Assembly: GCA_036823295.1 (NCBI GenBank)
Contig: DAISGD010000014.1
Coordinates: forward strand, 1 to 64,000
DNA from: UBA4742 sp002403895
GTDB lineage: Bacteria; Actinomycetota; Acidimicrobiia; Acidimicrobiales; Acidimicrobilacustridaceae
Length of the DNA stretch: 64,000 bases
Direction of reading: 5' to 3'
Shown: positions 1 through 8,327 of the stretch, piece after piece
Layout: every line of letters starts with the position of its first letter
Position numbering within the stretch: the stretch's first letter is position 1
Notes under the pieces: model-generated
The model's input: only the letters and a program-made list of their open reading frames with translations
What the model was told of the DNA's origin: nothing
The model's database searches: none
Program-made: the position numbers and the translations under genes

Positions 1-43
1 CATTCGCATGAGGCTTGTTCCGCTCAAACTTCTCTCTGGCCAT
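1..43 (-). CDS. tuf: Elongation factor Tu, first 14 codons only (runs off left edge)
   Basis: The reverse strand from 43 to 1 reads ATG followed by codons for MAREKFERNKPHAN, the conserved N-terminus of EF-Tu, the GTPase that delivers aminoacyl-tRNA to the ribosome. A GGAGA ribosome-binding site lies about 7 nt upstream of the ATG. The rest of the gene is outside the window. Two tRNA genes lie directly upstream on the same strand, as in many bacterial tRNA-tufB arrangements, so co-transcription is likely. The fragment is very short, but the match to the family N-terminus is distinctive. Confidence 0.85.
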   Translation of the reverse strand, partial: MAREKFERNKPHAN

Positions 44-79
44 AACGATCTCTCCATGGTGCTGAGGGGGTGACAGATG

Positions 80-127
80 CCCGACTCGTGTCGGGTGGTG
101 ATCGGCGCCGACGAGGCGCCGACACGA
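80..127 (-). promoter_or_regulatory. Structured tRNA-tuf spacer with competing hairpins
   Basis: Between tRNA-Met and tuf there are two mutually exclusive base-pairing options. One is a 6-bp hairpin of CCCGAC (80-85) with GTCGGG (90-95). The other is a 9-bp inverted repeat at 86-94/119-127 that uses some of the same bases and encloses a GGCGCC/GGCGCC pair (104-109/115-120). No U-run follows. It could be a tRNA processing structure, an attenuator for tuf or a weak terminator; the role is inferred. Confidence 0.35.
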
Positions 128-204
128 TGGTGGCGGCGGTCGGACTCGAACCGACGACAACTCGATTATGAGCCGAGTGCTCTAACCGACTGAGCTACGC
201 CGCC
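128..204 (-). tRNA. tRNA-Met (CAT), elongator type
   Basis: The reverse strand folds as a full cloverleaf. The acceptor stem is GGCGGCG/CGCCGCC, the T-arm loop is TTCGAGT and the anticodon loop is CTCATAA, giving anticodon CAT. The 3' CCA is encoded (128-130). The anticodon stem lacks the three consecutive G-C pairs of initiator tRNA, so an elongator tRNA-Met is favoured; a lysidine-modified tRNA-Ile with the same CAT anticodon is a less likely alternative. Confidence 0.93.
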
Positions 205-254
205 CGGACTCGGCCCACGGTCCGCGGGAGCGGACCGGGACCAACGAGTGAGCG

Positions 255-327
255 AGCCCCCTGACAGAATCGAACTGTCGACCTTTTCCTTACCATGGAA
301 ACGCTCTGCCGACTGAGCTAAGGGGGC
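255..327 (-). tRNA. tRNA-Thr (GGT)
   Basis: On the reverse strand the acceptor stem GCCCCCT pairs with AGGGGGC. The anticodon loop ATGGTAA gives anticodon GGT and the T-loop is TTCGATT. The CCA end is not encoded; the discriminator is T. It lies 50 bp upstream of tRNA-Met and in line with tuf. Confidence 0.93.
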
Positions 328-520
328 AAACCGCCGCCGCATCAGCGACAACGGGCCGTTCATCATGCCACGGCGGCGGGTCCGCGCCCAACTTGGATGG
401 CCCGTCGGTGGTGCTGCTTCGCTCTGATCGGCACGCCGGGACCGTCATCGGCCGGAGATCCCCCGCCCGGCATAGGTCTTTCGGCTCAAGTCCGGGGCCC
501 GCGACGCCGAATCACCAAGG

Positions 521-1846
521 GTGCACTTCGAACGACTCGTGATTGAAGCCGGCGCCGAAACCTTCAGCCTCGATCTCCATCGGCGGCTGACCATCATCGC
601 CGGGGTGGGACGCCTTGAACGAGAGGGCCTGATCACCGAATTGATCGGCGCTCTGGGCCGCGGGCGCTCCGGGGTCCACCTGGAGATCGCCTCCGATGCC
701 GGCGCCCGATACGCCATATTTCGCCCTGCCGGTGCTCGCCACCGGGTGGTGGACATCGACCACGCAGCCGATGTCACCGACCAGTTCACCAACGACGGAC
801 GCCCCGACGTGCTCGATCGAGCCGGCCTGGGACCAGGGACCGTACGCCGCCAGTTGTGTCTGAGTCCCGGCGATCTGGTCACCCGATCCCGTCACGAGGA
901 GTACATCCTGACCCTCGCCCGGGTCGACCAGGCCCGACTGTGGGATGTGGCCGAGAAGGTCCGCGATCGTGAGTGCCATCTGAACGAGACGGCCCACGCC
1001 GCCGGCTCCGACGTGGAGGACGCGGTCGTCTTCGAGGAGATCGAGCGACAGCACCACACGCTGGAACAAGCCCAGGAGGCCCACGAGAGGGTCCGCCATC
1101 TGTCCTTCGTCCTCGGGGCCGGCTCGGCCCTGATCGGCATCTCGGCCGCCATGCTCGCGGGATTCTGGGCGGCGGTGCCCTTCCTGATGCTGGCCATCAT
1201 CGCCACCACCGCTTCCATCCGCTACTGGCAGCGGATGGAGCAGGCCCGCAAGGACGAGGAGCAGGCCCTCGCCACTGCCGGGGCCAACTCGTACCTGGCC
1301 TTCCAGATCAACCGGGTGAACGGGCTGCTCACCAACGACCATGCTCGGCGCCAGATGATGCGGGCAGCGGAGGATCATCGGGCAGCGCTGGCCGAATGGC
1401 GGGTGCTGGTGGCCGACATCCCCATCAACTGGGCCTACGAGCACGCCCGCGAGATCCGGGACGAGGCGGCCCGGCTGCGCGACAGCCTCGACGTCCGCAA
1501 CCCGATGGCGCTCACCATCCCTGAGAGCGAGGAGACCACGACCGAGCTCGCCCACGCGCTGCTGCAGCGCCTGCTCACCCTCAAATCGATCGGGGCCGGG
1601 GGCGAGAGCTTCCCTATGCTGCTCGACGATGCGCTGTCCGACGTCGATCCCTCGAGCAAGCCCGGCCTGCTGGAGCTGCTGGTCAAGGCCTCGGCCCACC
1701 AACAGATCATCTACCTCACCGAGGATGAGGACGTGGCCGCCTGGGCCAGGGTGGAATCGATGACCGGTGGCCTCAGCCTGGTCGAGCCGGCACCGCCACG
1801 GCTCCCCCAACTGGCGCGCCGCGAGTCCGGCAACGTCGCCGTCTAG
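521..1846 (+). CDS. SMC/RecF-like protein with degenerate P-loop and central membrane segment
   Basis: A 441-residue protein starting at GTG. The N-terminus (about residues 3-45) has the strand-loop-helix shape of an SMC/RecF ABC-type head, but the loop after LTIIAG reads VGRLEREG instead of GxxGxGK[S/T], so Walker A is degenerate. A long polar helical region (about 130-200) leads into two hydrophobic helices (about 203-238). A second helical stretch leads to a Walker-B/D-loop-like motif, LLDDALSDVDP, at about residues 367-377. The arrangement resembles a short coiled-coil ATPase that has lost canonical nucleotide binding and gained a membrane anchor. No specific function is recognised. It stands alone on the plus strand downstream of the divergent tRNAs. 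Confidence 0.7.
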   Translation: MHFERLVIEAGAETFSLDLHRRLTIIAGVGRLEREGLITELIGALGRGRSGVHLEIASDAGARYAIFRPAGARHRVVDIDHAADVTDQFTNDGRPDVLDRAGLGPGTVRRQLCLSPGDLVTRSRHEEYILTLARVDQARLWDVAEKVRDRECHLNETAHAAGSDVEDAVVFEEIERQHHTLEQAQEAHERVRHLSFVLGAGSALIGISAAMLAGFWAAVPFLMLAIIATTASIRYWQRMEQARKDEEQALATAGANSYLAFQINRVNGLLTNDHARRQMMRAAEDHRAALAEWRVLVADIPINWAYEHAREIRDEAARLRDSLDVRNPMALTIPESEETTTELAHALLQRLLTLKSIGAGGESFPMLLDDALSDVDPSSKPGLLELLVKASAHQQIIYLTEDEDVAAWARVESMTGGLSLVEPAPPRLPQLARRESGNVAV

Positions 1847-1892
1847 CCGGCGCGTCCTAGCCAGCGGTTCCGCCCCGTTAGGGTGAACCGCA

Positions 1893-2378
1893 GTGGACAT
1901 CCGAGCTGCGCGCCTGGAAGACGCCGAAGCGATCCGACAGATCTACAACCGTGAGGTGTCGAGTTCGACCGCCACGTTCGATCTCGTCCCCCGCACGCTG
2001 GAAGACCAGATCAACTGGCAGCAGGCCCGCTCCGGTGCCCACGCGGTGATCGTGGCTGAGACCGACGGCGAGGTGGTGGGCTTCGCCTCGCTATCGCCCT
2101 ACCGGGACCGTCCGGCGTACAACTCCACCGTTGAGGACTCCGTCTACGTGCGGTCCGATCAGCGCGGCCGGCGGGTCGGAAACGCCCTGTTGAGTGATCT
2201 CGTGACCACGGCCGGCCAGCACGGATTTCACGCGGTGATGGCCCGCATCGTGGGAGACCACGAGGCTTCCATCGGCCTGCACGCTTCCCTCGGCTTCACC
2301 GAGGTGGGCACCGAGTGTGAAGTGGGCCGCAAGTTCGGCCGATGGCTCGACGTCGTGATCATGCAACGCCTGCTGTAG
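1893..2378 (+). CDS. GNAT-family N-acetyltransferase, phosphinothricin acetyltransferase-like
   Basis: 161 residues from GTG, the usual length for this family. The N-terminus IRAARLEDAEAIRQIYNREV and the internal SVYVRSDQRGRRVGNALL acetyl-CoA binding motif (R/Q-x-x-G-x-G/A type) match the Pat/YncA-like GNAT acyltransferases that acetylate small amines such as phosphinothricin or methionine sulfoximine. The last strand contains GFTEVGTECEVGRKFGRWLD, typical of this subgroup. A small terminator-like hairpin follows immediately, so it appears to be a single-gene unit. The exact substrate cannot be told from sequence. Confidence 0.88.
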   Translation: MDIRAARLEDAEAIRQIYNREVSSSTATFDLVPRTLEDQINWQQARSGAHAVIVAETDGEVVGFASLSPYRDRPAYNSTVEDSVYVRSDQRGRRVGNALLSDLVTTAGQHGFHAVMARIVGDHEASIGLHASLGFTEVGTECEVGRKFGRWLDVVIMQRLL

Positions 2379-2383
2379 CTGAC

Positions 2384-2402
2384 AAGCCCCGGTCGGGCTT
2401 TT
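2384..2402 (+). terminator. Short intrinsic terminator after the GNAT gene
   Basis: AAGCCC (2384-2389) pairs with GGGCTT (2395-2400) around a 5-nt loop and runs into TTTT. It lies 6 bp after the acetyltransferase stop codon and before tRNA-Tyr. The stem is short but correctly placed. Confidence 0.55.
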
Positions 2403-2440
2403 CCGGTCCGGCGTGCCACCCACTAACGTGTCACCTTCCT

Positions 2441-2525
2441 GGGTCGGTGCCCGAGTGGCCAAAGGGAACGGGCTGTAAACCCGTCGGCATTGCCTACGGA
2501 GGTTCAAATCCTCCCCGGCCCACCA
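2441..2525 (+). tRNA. tRNA-Tyr (GTA)
   Basis: A class II tRNA with a long variable arm. The acceptor stem GGGTCGG pairs with CCGGCCC, with one G-U pair. The anticodon loop CTGTAAA gives GTA and the T-arm is GGAGG-TTCAAAT-CCTCC. The 3' CCA is encoded (2523-2525). Confidence 0.95.
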
Positions 2526-2559
2526 GCAGCAGTACGTTCGTGTTCGGTAGGTTTCTGTC

Positions 2560-3048
2560 ATGCCTAGTTTTGATGTCGTCTCCGAGGTCGACTCCCAGGA
2601 GGTCCGCAACGCGGTGGATCAGGCGGCCCGTGAGCTCGCCACCCGCTACGACTTCAAGGGGACCGACTCTTCCGTCGAACTCAAGGACACCGAGATCGAG
2701 CTCCGGTCCGTCAGCGAGGACCGACTCAACGCGGTGCGCCAGGTGCTCGAGGAGAAACTGGTCAAGCGGAAGGTCTCGCTGAAGGTGCTCGACTACGCCA
2801 AGGTCGAGGATGCAGCCGGTGGCACCGTCCGCCAGGTGACCACCCTGCAGGCCGGGATCTCGAGCGACAAGGCCCGCGAGCTCAACAAGCACATCAAGGG
2901 ACTCGGCCTCAAAGGGATCCAGTCCCAGACCCAGGGGGAGCAGCTGCGGGTCATCGGCAAGAAGCGGGACGACCTCCAGGCCGTCATCGCCGATCTGAAG
3001 GCGGGCGACTTCGGCATCCCCCTCCAGTTCAACAACTTCCGCGACTAG
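2560..3048 (+). CDS. yajQ: YajQ-family nucleotide-binding protein (DUF520)
   Basis: 162 residues, full length for the family. The N-terminus MPSFDVVSEVDSQEVRNAVD, the ATRYDFKGTDSSVEL segment and the C-terminal KAGDFGIPLQFNNFRD are diagnostic of YajQ/DUF520. Family members are soluble two-domain proteins with an RNA-recognition-like fold; Xanthomonas and Pseudomonas homologues bind cyclic di-GMP and act as transcription co-regulators. Whether this one binds c-di-GMP is not visible. It follows tRNA-Tyr by 34 bp and converges with the HAD phosphatase gene, 8 bp away. Confidence 0.93.
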   Translation: MPSFDVVSEVDSQEVRNAVDQAARELATRYDFKGTDSSVELKDTEIELRSVSEDRLNAVRQVLEEKLVKRKVSLKVLDYAKVEDAAGGTVRQVTTLQAGISSDKARELNKHIKGLGLKGIQSQTQGEQLRVIGKKRDDLQAVIADLKAGDFGIPLQFNNFRD

Positions 3049-3056
3049 CCAGTTTC

Positions 3057-3551
3057 CTATTCGTAGTAGCCGGAGTGGATGTAGACGCAGGGAATGCCCT
3101 CGGCGTGGAACATGTCGTAGTTGCGGCGGTCGTCCTCAAAGGCGAGGCGCAGGTCGAAGCCGTACGCCCGCAGCTCGGCCACGGTGTTGCGCTTGAACTC
3201 CCGCGACGACTCGTAGTCCCCGAAGTCCCGCATGATGAGCAGGTCCCACCGCAACTGGTAGCGGTCCAGCCAGCCCAGCGTCTGGCGCTGAACCCGAATC
3301 GGGCGCGCCGTCAACAACACGATCTGGTAGCCGGGGTCGATGACCTCCAGCAGCCGGGCCACCTCGTCGATGACGGCGTCGTCGCCGCAGGCCTCGAAGA
3401 ACGCTTCCCAGTCGCGGAACGGCCGCTCCAGATAGTGCTGGCGGCCGGCAGCATCGGAGAGCACCCCGTCCATGTCGAAAACCACCGCCGGGCCGGGCTT
3501 CACCGGGGCAACTCGCCACTGCCAGTTGCCGGGATCGTAGGGAAGGGGCAC
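3057..3551 (-). CDS. HAD-superfamily phosphatase (polynucleotide kinase 3'-phosphatase-like)
   Basis: About 164 residues. Motif I is VVFDMDGVLSD with the nucleophile/acid Asp pair, motif II is LLTARP, a lysine follows in REFKRNT, and the terminal metal-binding acidic motif is LAFEDDRRNYDMF. The overall pattern resembles the HAD phosphatase domain of T4-like polynucleotide kinases. The start is taken as GTG at 3551, just after the acs stop (3556-3558), with an AGGAAG site about 12 nt upstream. The open frame extends further upstream only inside acs, where the translation is not protein-like. It is translationally linked to acs and ends the long minus-strand run. The substrate is unknown. Confidence 0.8.
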   Translation of the reverse strand: MPLPYDPGNWQWRVAPVKPGPAVVFDMDGVLSDAAGRQHYLERPFRDWEAFFEACGDDAVIDEVARLLEVIDPGYQIVLLTARPIRVQRQTLGWLDRYQLRWDLLIMRDFGDYESSREFKRNTVAELRAYGFDLRLAFEDDRRNYDMFHAEGIPCVYIHSGYYE

Positions 3552-3555
3552 CCCG

Positions 3556-5511
3556 TCAATCTTCCTGGGGGGCCGTGGCGGCCTGCTGGCGGATCGCCTC
3601 CACCACGTTGACGTCGGCCAGCGTGGTGGTGTCACCCAGGACCCGGCCCTCGGCGACGTCGCGCAGTAGACGGCGCATGATCTTGCCGCTTCGGGTCTTG
3701 GGCAGATCGGGCACCACGAACAGCGCCTTGGGACGCGCCGTCGGCCCGATCTTGGCGGCCACGTGCTGGCGGATCTCCTCGACCAGGTCGGGAGTGGCGT
3801 CCACCCCGCCCCGAACGATGACATAGCCGATGATGGCTTGGCCGGTGAGCGGATCGTTGGCCCCGACCACCGCAGCCTCGGCCACCGACGGGTGGTCGAC
3901 GAGGGCTGATTCGACCTCCGCGGTGGACACCCGATGGCCCGACACGTTCATGACGTCATCGACGCGACCGAGAAGCCAGAGGTACCCGTCGCCGTCCACC
4001 TTGCACCCGTCGCCGGCGAAGTAGCGACCTTCGTAGGTGCTCCAGTAGGTGTCGAAGTACCGCTCCGGGTCACCCCAGATGCCCCGCAACATCGACGGCC
4101 ACGGTTTGGTGATGGTGAGATACCCGCCGCCCTTGGTGATCGGCACCCCGTGGTCGTCGACCACCTCGACGGAGATGCCCGGCAGGGGGAACGTGGCCGA
4201 ACCCGGCTTGGTGGTGGTGACCCCGGCCAATGGCGTGATCATGTGGGCGCCGGTCTCGGTCTGCCACCACGTGTCGACGATGGGGCACCGTTCGCCGCCG
4301 ATGTGGGTGTGGTACCACATCCACGCCTCGGGGTTGATCGGCTCCCCCACCGTGCCCAGCACCCGGAGGCTGGACAGGTCGTGGCGGGCCGGCTCCTCGT
4401 CGCCCCACTTCATGAACATGCGGATGGCGGTCGGGGCGGTGTAGAGCTGGGTCACGCCGTAGCGCTCGACGATGGACCACAGCCGGTCCCTGTCCGGCGT
4501 ATCGGGCGTGCCCTCGTAGATCACCGAGGTGGCCCCGTTGCTCAGCGGCCCGTAGACGATGTAGCTGTGCCCGGTCACCCAGCCGATGTCGGCCGCGCAC
4601 CAGTACACGTCGGTGTCGGGGTGCAGGTCGAAGACGTACTTGTGGCTGAAGGCGACCTGGGTGAGGTAACCGCCGGTGGTGTGCATGATGCCTTTGGGTT
4701 TGGCCGTCGTCCCTGACGTGTACAGCAGGTACAGCAGGTCCTCGCTGCCCATGTGCTCGGGCGGGCACTCAGCCGATGCCTCGGCCATGAGGTCGTGGTA
4801 CCAGTGGTCGCGGCCCTCGACCATGGTCACGTCCCCCTTGGTCCGCTGGACGACGACCACGGCGGTGACTGAAGGCGTGGCCGTGACCGCCTCGTCGACA
4901 GCCGGCTTGAGGGGAGCGGCGGCGCCCTTGCGAAAACCACCGTCGGCAGTGACGATGACCTTGGCCTCGGCGTCATTGACCCGGTCGATGATCGAGTCGG
5001 GTGAGAACCCACCGAAGATGCAGGAGTGGGCCGCGCCGATGCGGGTGCAGGCCAACATCGCCACCGGCAGCTCGGGGATCATCGGCATGTAGATGCCCAC
5101 CCGGTCCCCCCGTTCGACACCGAGCGAGCGCAGGACGTTGGCGAATCGGCAAACCTCCTCGTGTAGCTGCGCGTAGGTGATGGTGCGGGTGTCGCCAGGC
5201 TCGCCCTCCCAGTGATAGGCGATCTTGTCGCCCCGACCGGCTTCGACGTGACGGTCCAGGCAGTTGTAGGAGACGTTGAGCGTGCCGCCCACAAACCACT
5301 TGGCGAAGGGCAGCTGCCAATCGAGCACCGTGTCGAAATCGTCGAACCAGGACACCAGCTCTCGGGCCTGGCGAGCCCAGAACGCCTCGTAGTCGGCCTC
5401 GGCCTCGTCGTAGAGCGCACGGTCGGTGACCAACGCCTGAGACTGGAACTGTGGCGACGGCGGGAACGTCCTCTTCTCGATGAGGTAGTCCTCGATGGTG
5501 GGCTCGGCCAT
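3556..5511 (-). CDS. acs: Acetyl-CoA synthetase (AMP-forming)
   Basis: 651 residues, the normal length for Acs. It converts acetate, ATP and CoA to acetyl-CoA, AMP and pyrophosphate. Visible signatures are the P-loop-like [14 protein letters not shown], the acyl pocket DTWWQTETG, the hinge motif [15 protein letters not shown] and the C-terminal [13 protein letters not shown], whose lysine is the conserved acetylation-regulated residue. The N-terminal ACAS domain ([14 protein letters not shown]) is present. A GGGAG site precedes the ATG. It lies 120 bp downstream of midA and overlaps closely with the HAD gene. Its place after the complex I genes may couple acetate use to respiration, which is an inference. 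Confidence 0.96.
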   Translation of the reverse strand: MAEPTIEDYLIEKRTFPPSPQFQSQALVTDRALYDEAEADYEAFWARQARELVSWFDDFDTVLDWQLPFAKWFVGGTLNVSYNCLDRHVEAGRGDKIAYHWEGEPGDTRTITYAQLHEEVCRFANVLRSLGVERGDRVGIYMPMIPELPVAMLACTRIGAAHSCIFGGFSPDSIIDRVNDAEAKVIVTADGGFRKGAAAPLKPAVDEAVTATPSVTAVVVVQRTKGDVTMVEGRDHWYHDLMAEASAECPPEHMGSEDLLYLLYTSGTTAKPKGIMHTTGGYLTQVAFSHKYVFDLHPDTDVYWCAADIGWVTGHSYIVYGPLSNGATSVIYEGTPDTPDRDRLWSIVERYGVTQLYTAPTAIRMFMKWGDEEPARHDLSSLRVLGTVGEPINPEAWMWYHTHIGGERCPIVDTWWQTETGAHMITPLAGVTTTKPGSATFPLPGISVEVVDDHGVPITKGGGYLTITKPWPSMLRGIWGDPERYFDTYWSTYEGRYFAGDGCKVDGDGYLWLLGRVDDVMNVSGHRVSTAEVESALVDHPSVAEAAVVGANDPLTGQAIIGYVIVRGGVDATPDLVEEIRQHVAAKIGPTARPKALFVVPDLPKTRSGKIMRRLLRDVAEGRVLGDTTTLADVNVVEAIRQQAATAPQED

Positions 5512-5631
5512 GCGCGTGCGCTCCCGTTTCGTTCGGCTGGGACTGCTCGGACTGCTCAGCTGGGACGACTGCCGAGCCTACTTGCGAGCGACCAATCGCC
5601 GGGGGGCCTCATCGACCGCCTCCCGGTGGCC

Positions 5632-6786
5632 TCACCCCACCACCCACTGCAGGACCCGGAACCCGCCCAGACCGGCCGGGTCGACCAGCGCCTTGGACTC
5701 GGCCACACGCGACCGGGCGCGCAGGGCCTGAAGATCGCCGATGTGGGCTCGTTCCGACCACAAGCGGCGACCCTCGGCCACCAGCTCGGCCAGGCCGTGG
5801 GCCTCGAGGAAGGCGGCCTGGTCGAAGACGGTGTCGGGCTCGCGCACCAGGGACAGCTGGGTCTGGTCAACCTCGCAAGTGATGTCCTGCGAACCGAGCT
5901 CCTCCCAGGGCGCGGCGCCGGGCGTGTGCTCCCGGTAGGTGCGCACCCATTGCACCCAGGGGCGGGCGGCCAACTCCGGCGCCGTCGACGCGTAGTCGAT
6001 GACCACCACCCGACCCCGCTCCACCCGGGCCAGCGCCTCGCCCAACCAGTCGGCGGCTGCCCGCTGCAGCGGGATCCGGGCACCGGGACCGGCATCGGGA
6101 GCAAGGCGATCGGCAAGAGCGGCGTCGGACTGACGGGCAGGTACGAGCGTCTCGACCAACGGGAGATCGTCACCGGTGAGCGACAGACGGACCTCGAGCC
6201 AACCATCGCGACCCCGCTCGACGAGCCCGAAGGCGAGGTTGTCCAGCAACTCGTTGGCCAGCACCACCCCGACCACGGCAAAGGCGGGGAGCTCGGCCAG
6301 CGACACCACCCGAGGGCCGGTGCCGGCTGCGCCCTCGCCGGCTGCGTCCTCATCATCGTCGTCCCCGGCGCGAGGGGGGAAGGCCAACGACGGATCAGTC
6401 ACCGGGAGGTGCACGCCATGCTCGGCCCGCAGGGCCGACGACCGCTCCACCAACAGATACGTGAGCGCGGGCGCGCAGCGCGGTTCGGCCAGCAGCACAG
6501 TGCGGGCCAGCATCCCCCGCCCGGCCGCCGCCTCGATCACGGTGAACGGATCGGGGCGGCCCAATTCGTCCCACCAGGTGTCGAGGGCACGGGCCACCAC
6601 CGCGCCAAAGAGGGGGCCGACTTCGGGGCTGGTGAGGAAGTCGCCACGACGACCGGCCCCACCCGCGCCCGAGCCGTAGAACCCATGGTCCTCGTCATAG
6701 AGCGCGAGATCGATGACCGGGGCGCAACTGATCGGCCCGTGACGATGGATTCGGGCGGCCACCTCGCGGTCGAGGGGCGTCACCAT
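5632..6786 (-). CDS. midA: MidA/NDUFAF7-family SAM-dependent methyltransferase
   Basis: 384 residues of the DUF185 class I methyltransferase family. Typical blocks are GPISCAPVIDLALYDEDHGF near the N-terminus, GDFLTSPEVGPLFG, and the SAM-binding motif VIEAAAGRGMLART. Mitochondrial members (MidA/NDUFAF7) are complex I assembly factors; human NDUFAF7 symmetrically dimethylates Arg85 of NDUFS2, the NuoD homologue. Here the gene starts 19 bp after the stop of nuoN of the 11-gene cluster, so it is very likely in that operon. NuoD of this cluster has the equivalent arginine, while NuoD of the 14-gene cluster has threonine. A role in methylating NuoD1 is therefore inferred. A poly-acidic insert (GDDDDEDAAGEG) lies mid-protein. 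Confidence 0.88.
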   Translation of the reverse strand: MVTPLDREVAARIHRHGPISCAPVIDLALYDEDHGFYGSGAGGAGRRGDFLTSPEVGPLFGAVVARALDTWWDELGRPDPFTVIEAAAGRGMLARTVLLAEPRCAPALTYLLVERSSALRAEHGVHLPVTDPSLAFPPRAGDDDDEDAAGEGAAGTGPRVVSLAELPAFAVVGVVLANELLDNLAFGLVERGRDGWLEVRLSLTGDDLPLVETLVPARQSDAALADRLAPDAGPGARIPLQRAAADWLGEALARVERGRVVVIDYASTAPELAARPWVQWVRTYREHTPGAAPWEELGSQDITCEVDQTQLSLVREPDTVFDQAAFLEAHGLAELVAEGRRLWSERAHIGDLQALRARSRVAESKALVDPAGLGGFRVLQWVVG

Positions 6787-6805
6787 GTCAGGTCCGCGGC
6801 AAGGC

Positions 6806-8320
6806 TCAGCGCCCGAGCGTGACCAGGTTCACCGAGTCGGTGAAGTGGGCCACGACCCCGGGCAGGACGCCGTAGATGAGCGTGATGGTGACGGTCAGGA
6901 CCAAGGCGATGGAGATCGAGGCCGGCACCCGGATAGGGGCGAGGTCGCCGTCGGGGGCATCCTCCATGAACATCTCGCGCACCACCCGGAGGTAGTAGAA
7001 GGCGGCAATCACCGAGTTGACTCCCACCAGCACCGCCAGGGCATAGCCCTGGATCGTACCCGGCGCGACGAGCGAGCCGAAGATCACGAACTTGGCGAAC
7101 CACCCACCCATGGGCGGGATGCCGGCCAGCGACGCCAGGAAGATGCCCATGCAAACCGCCAGGCCGGGGGCGTACTGGAACAGGCCCCCGAAGCTGGTGA
7201 TCTCGGCTGAGCGGGTCTTGCGGGCCACGGCGATGACCACAGCGAAGGCCCCGAGGTTCATGATCACGTAGATCACCAGATAGGTGACGATCGCCTTGAG
7301 GGCACCGACGCCCACCGAAGCGCTGGACCCGGCCACCGCAAACGGCGCCAGGATGTACCCGGCTTGGGCAATGCCCGAATAGGCCAGCATGCGCACCACG
7401 TTGGTCTGGCGTAGAGCGATGAGGTTGCCGACGGTCATGGTGGCGGCGGCCAGAGCCCACATGAGGGGCTCGAACACGTCGTGACGACCGTAGAACCCGA
7501 CGAAGATCAGCTCGAGCAGGGCCACGAACCCGGCGGCCTTGGAGGCGGTGGACAGGAAGGCGGTGATCGGGGTGGGGGCGCCCTCGTAGGTGTCAGGCGC
7601 CCACGTGTGGAACGGGACGGCCGAGACCTTGAAGCCGAAGCCCACCAGCACGAAGACGATGGCCAGGGTGACCATGGCTTTGCTGTCGCCCAGGTCCCCG
7701 CCCACCTTGGCCCCGATCTCCGTCAGCACCGTCGTGCCGGTGAAGCCGTAGATCAGCGACATGCCGTAAAGCATGATGGCCGAGGCGAACACGCCCATCA
7801 GGTAGTACTTCAGCCCGGCCTCGTTGCCCTTCAGGTCGCGCTTGCGCCACGTGGCCAGCATGTAGGCCGGAATGGACAGCAGCTCCAGGGCCACGAAGAT
7901 GCCGATGAGGTCGCGGGTCGAGGCCATGACCATCATGCCCAACACCGACGAGAGCACGAGGATGTAGTACTCGCCCTCCCAATAGTCGCCCTCGGCGATC
8001 ACGTTGGTGGACATCAACACCACGATGTAGCCGGTGAGGAGGAACAGGCCGGTGAGGACCAGGGTGAACTGGTCCACGACATAGGCCCCGCCGAACAGCA
8101 CGCGAGGGGTGCCGTCGATGGCCAGGGTGATCACGGGGATAGCGGCACCCAGCAGGCCAATACCGGCCAGCGACGACAGGGCGCCCTTGGCCCCTCGAGG
8201 GGCGAACAGGTCGACGAGGATCATCACCACGATGACGCCGACCAACACGATCCCGGGGGCGAGCGCGTGATAGTCGACGGGCGGCGCCTCCCACGTGGTC
8301 GAGCTCAGCTGGGCAAGCAT
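6806..8320 (-). CDS. nuoN: NADH-quinone oxidoreductase-like subunit N (11-gene cluster)
   Basis: 504 residues, a polytopic Mrp-antiporter-like proton-channel subunit of the complex I membrane arm. The conserved helix-5 glutamate is in FVALELLSIPAYMLATW, and the discontinuous-helix motif VSAVPFHTWAPDTYEGAPTP with a following conserved lysine is present. It is the last nuo gene of this cluster, 7 bp after nuoM and 19 bp before midA. It differs strongly from the second NuoN in the window (17368-19101), which is longer and has a Pro/Thr-rich tail. The symbol is by homology; the physiological electron donor need not be NADH because nuoEFG are absent from this cluster. Confidence 0.94.
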   Translation of the reverse strand: MLAQLSSTTWEAPPVDYHALAPGIVLVGVIVVMILVDLFAPRGAKGALSSLAGIGLLGAAIPVITLAIDGTPRVLFGGAYVVDQFTLVLTGLFLLTGYIVVLMSTNVIAEGDYWEGEYYILVLSSVLGMMVMASTRDLIGIFVALELLSIPAYMLATWRKRDLKGNEAGLKYYLMGVFASAIMLYGMSLIYGFTGTTVLTEIGAKVGGDLGDSKAMVTLAIVFVLVGFGFKVSAVPFHTWAPDTYEGAPTPITAFLSTASKAAGFVALLELIFVGFYGRHDVFEPLMWALAAATMTVGNLIALRQTNVVRMLAYSGIAQAGYILAPFAVAGSSASVGVGALKAIVTYLVIYVIMNLGAFAVVIAVARKTRSAEITSFGGLFQYAPGLAVCMGIFLASLAGIPPMGGWFAKFVIFGSLVAPGTIQGYALAVLVGVNSVIAAFYYLRVVREMFMEDAPDGDLAPIRVPASISIALVLTVTITLIYGVLPGVVAHFTDSVNLVTLGR

Positions 8321-8327
8321 CGCCGGG

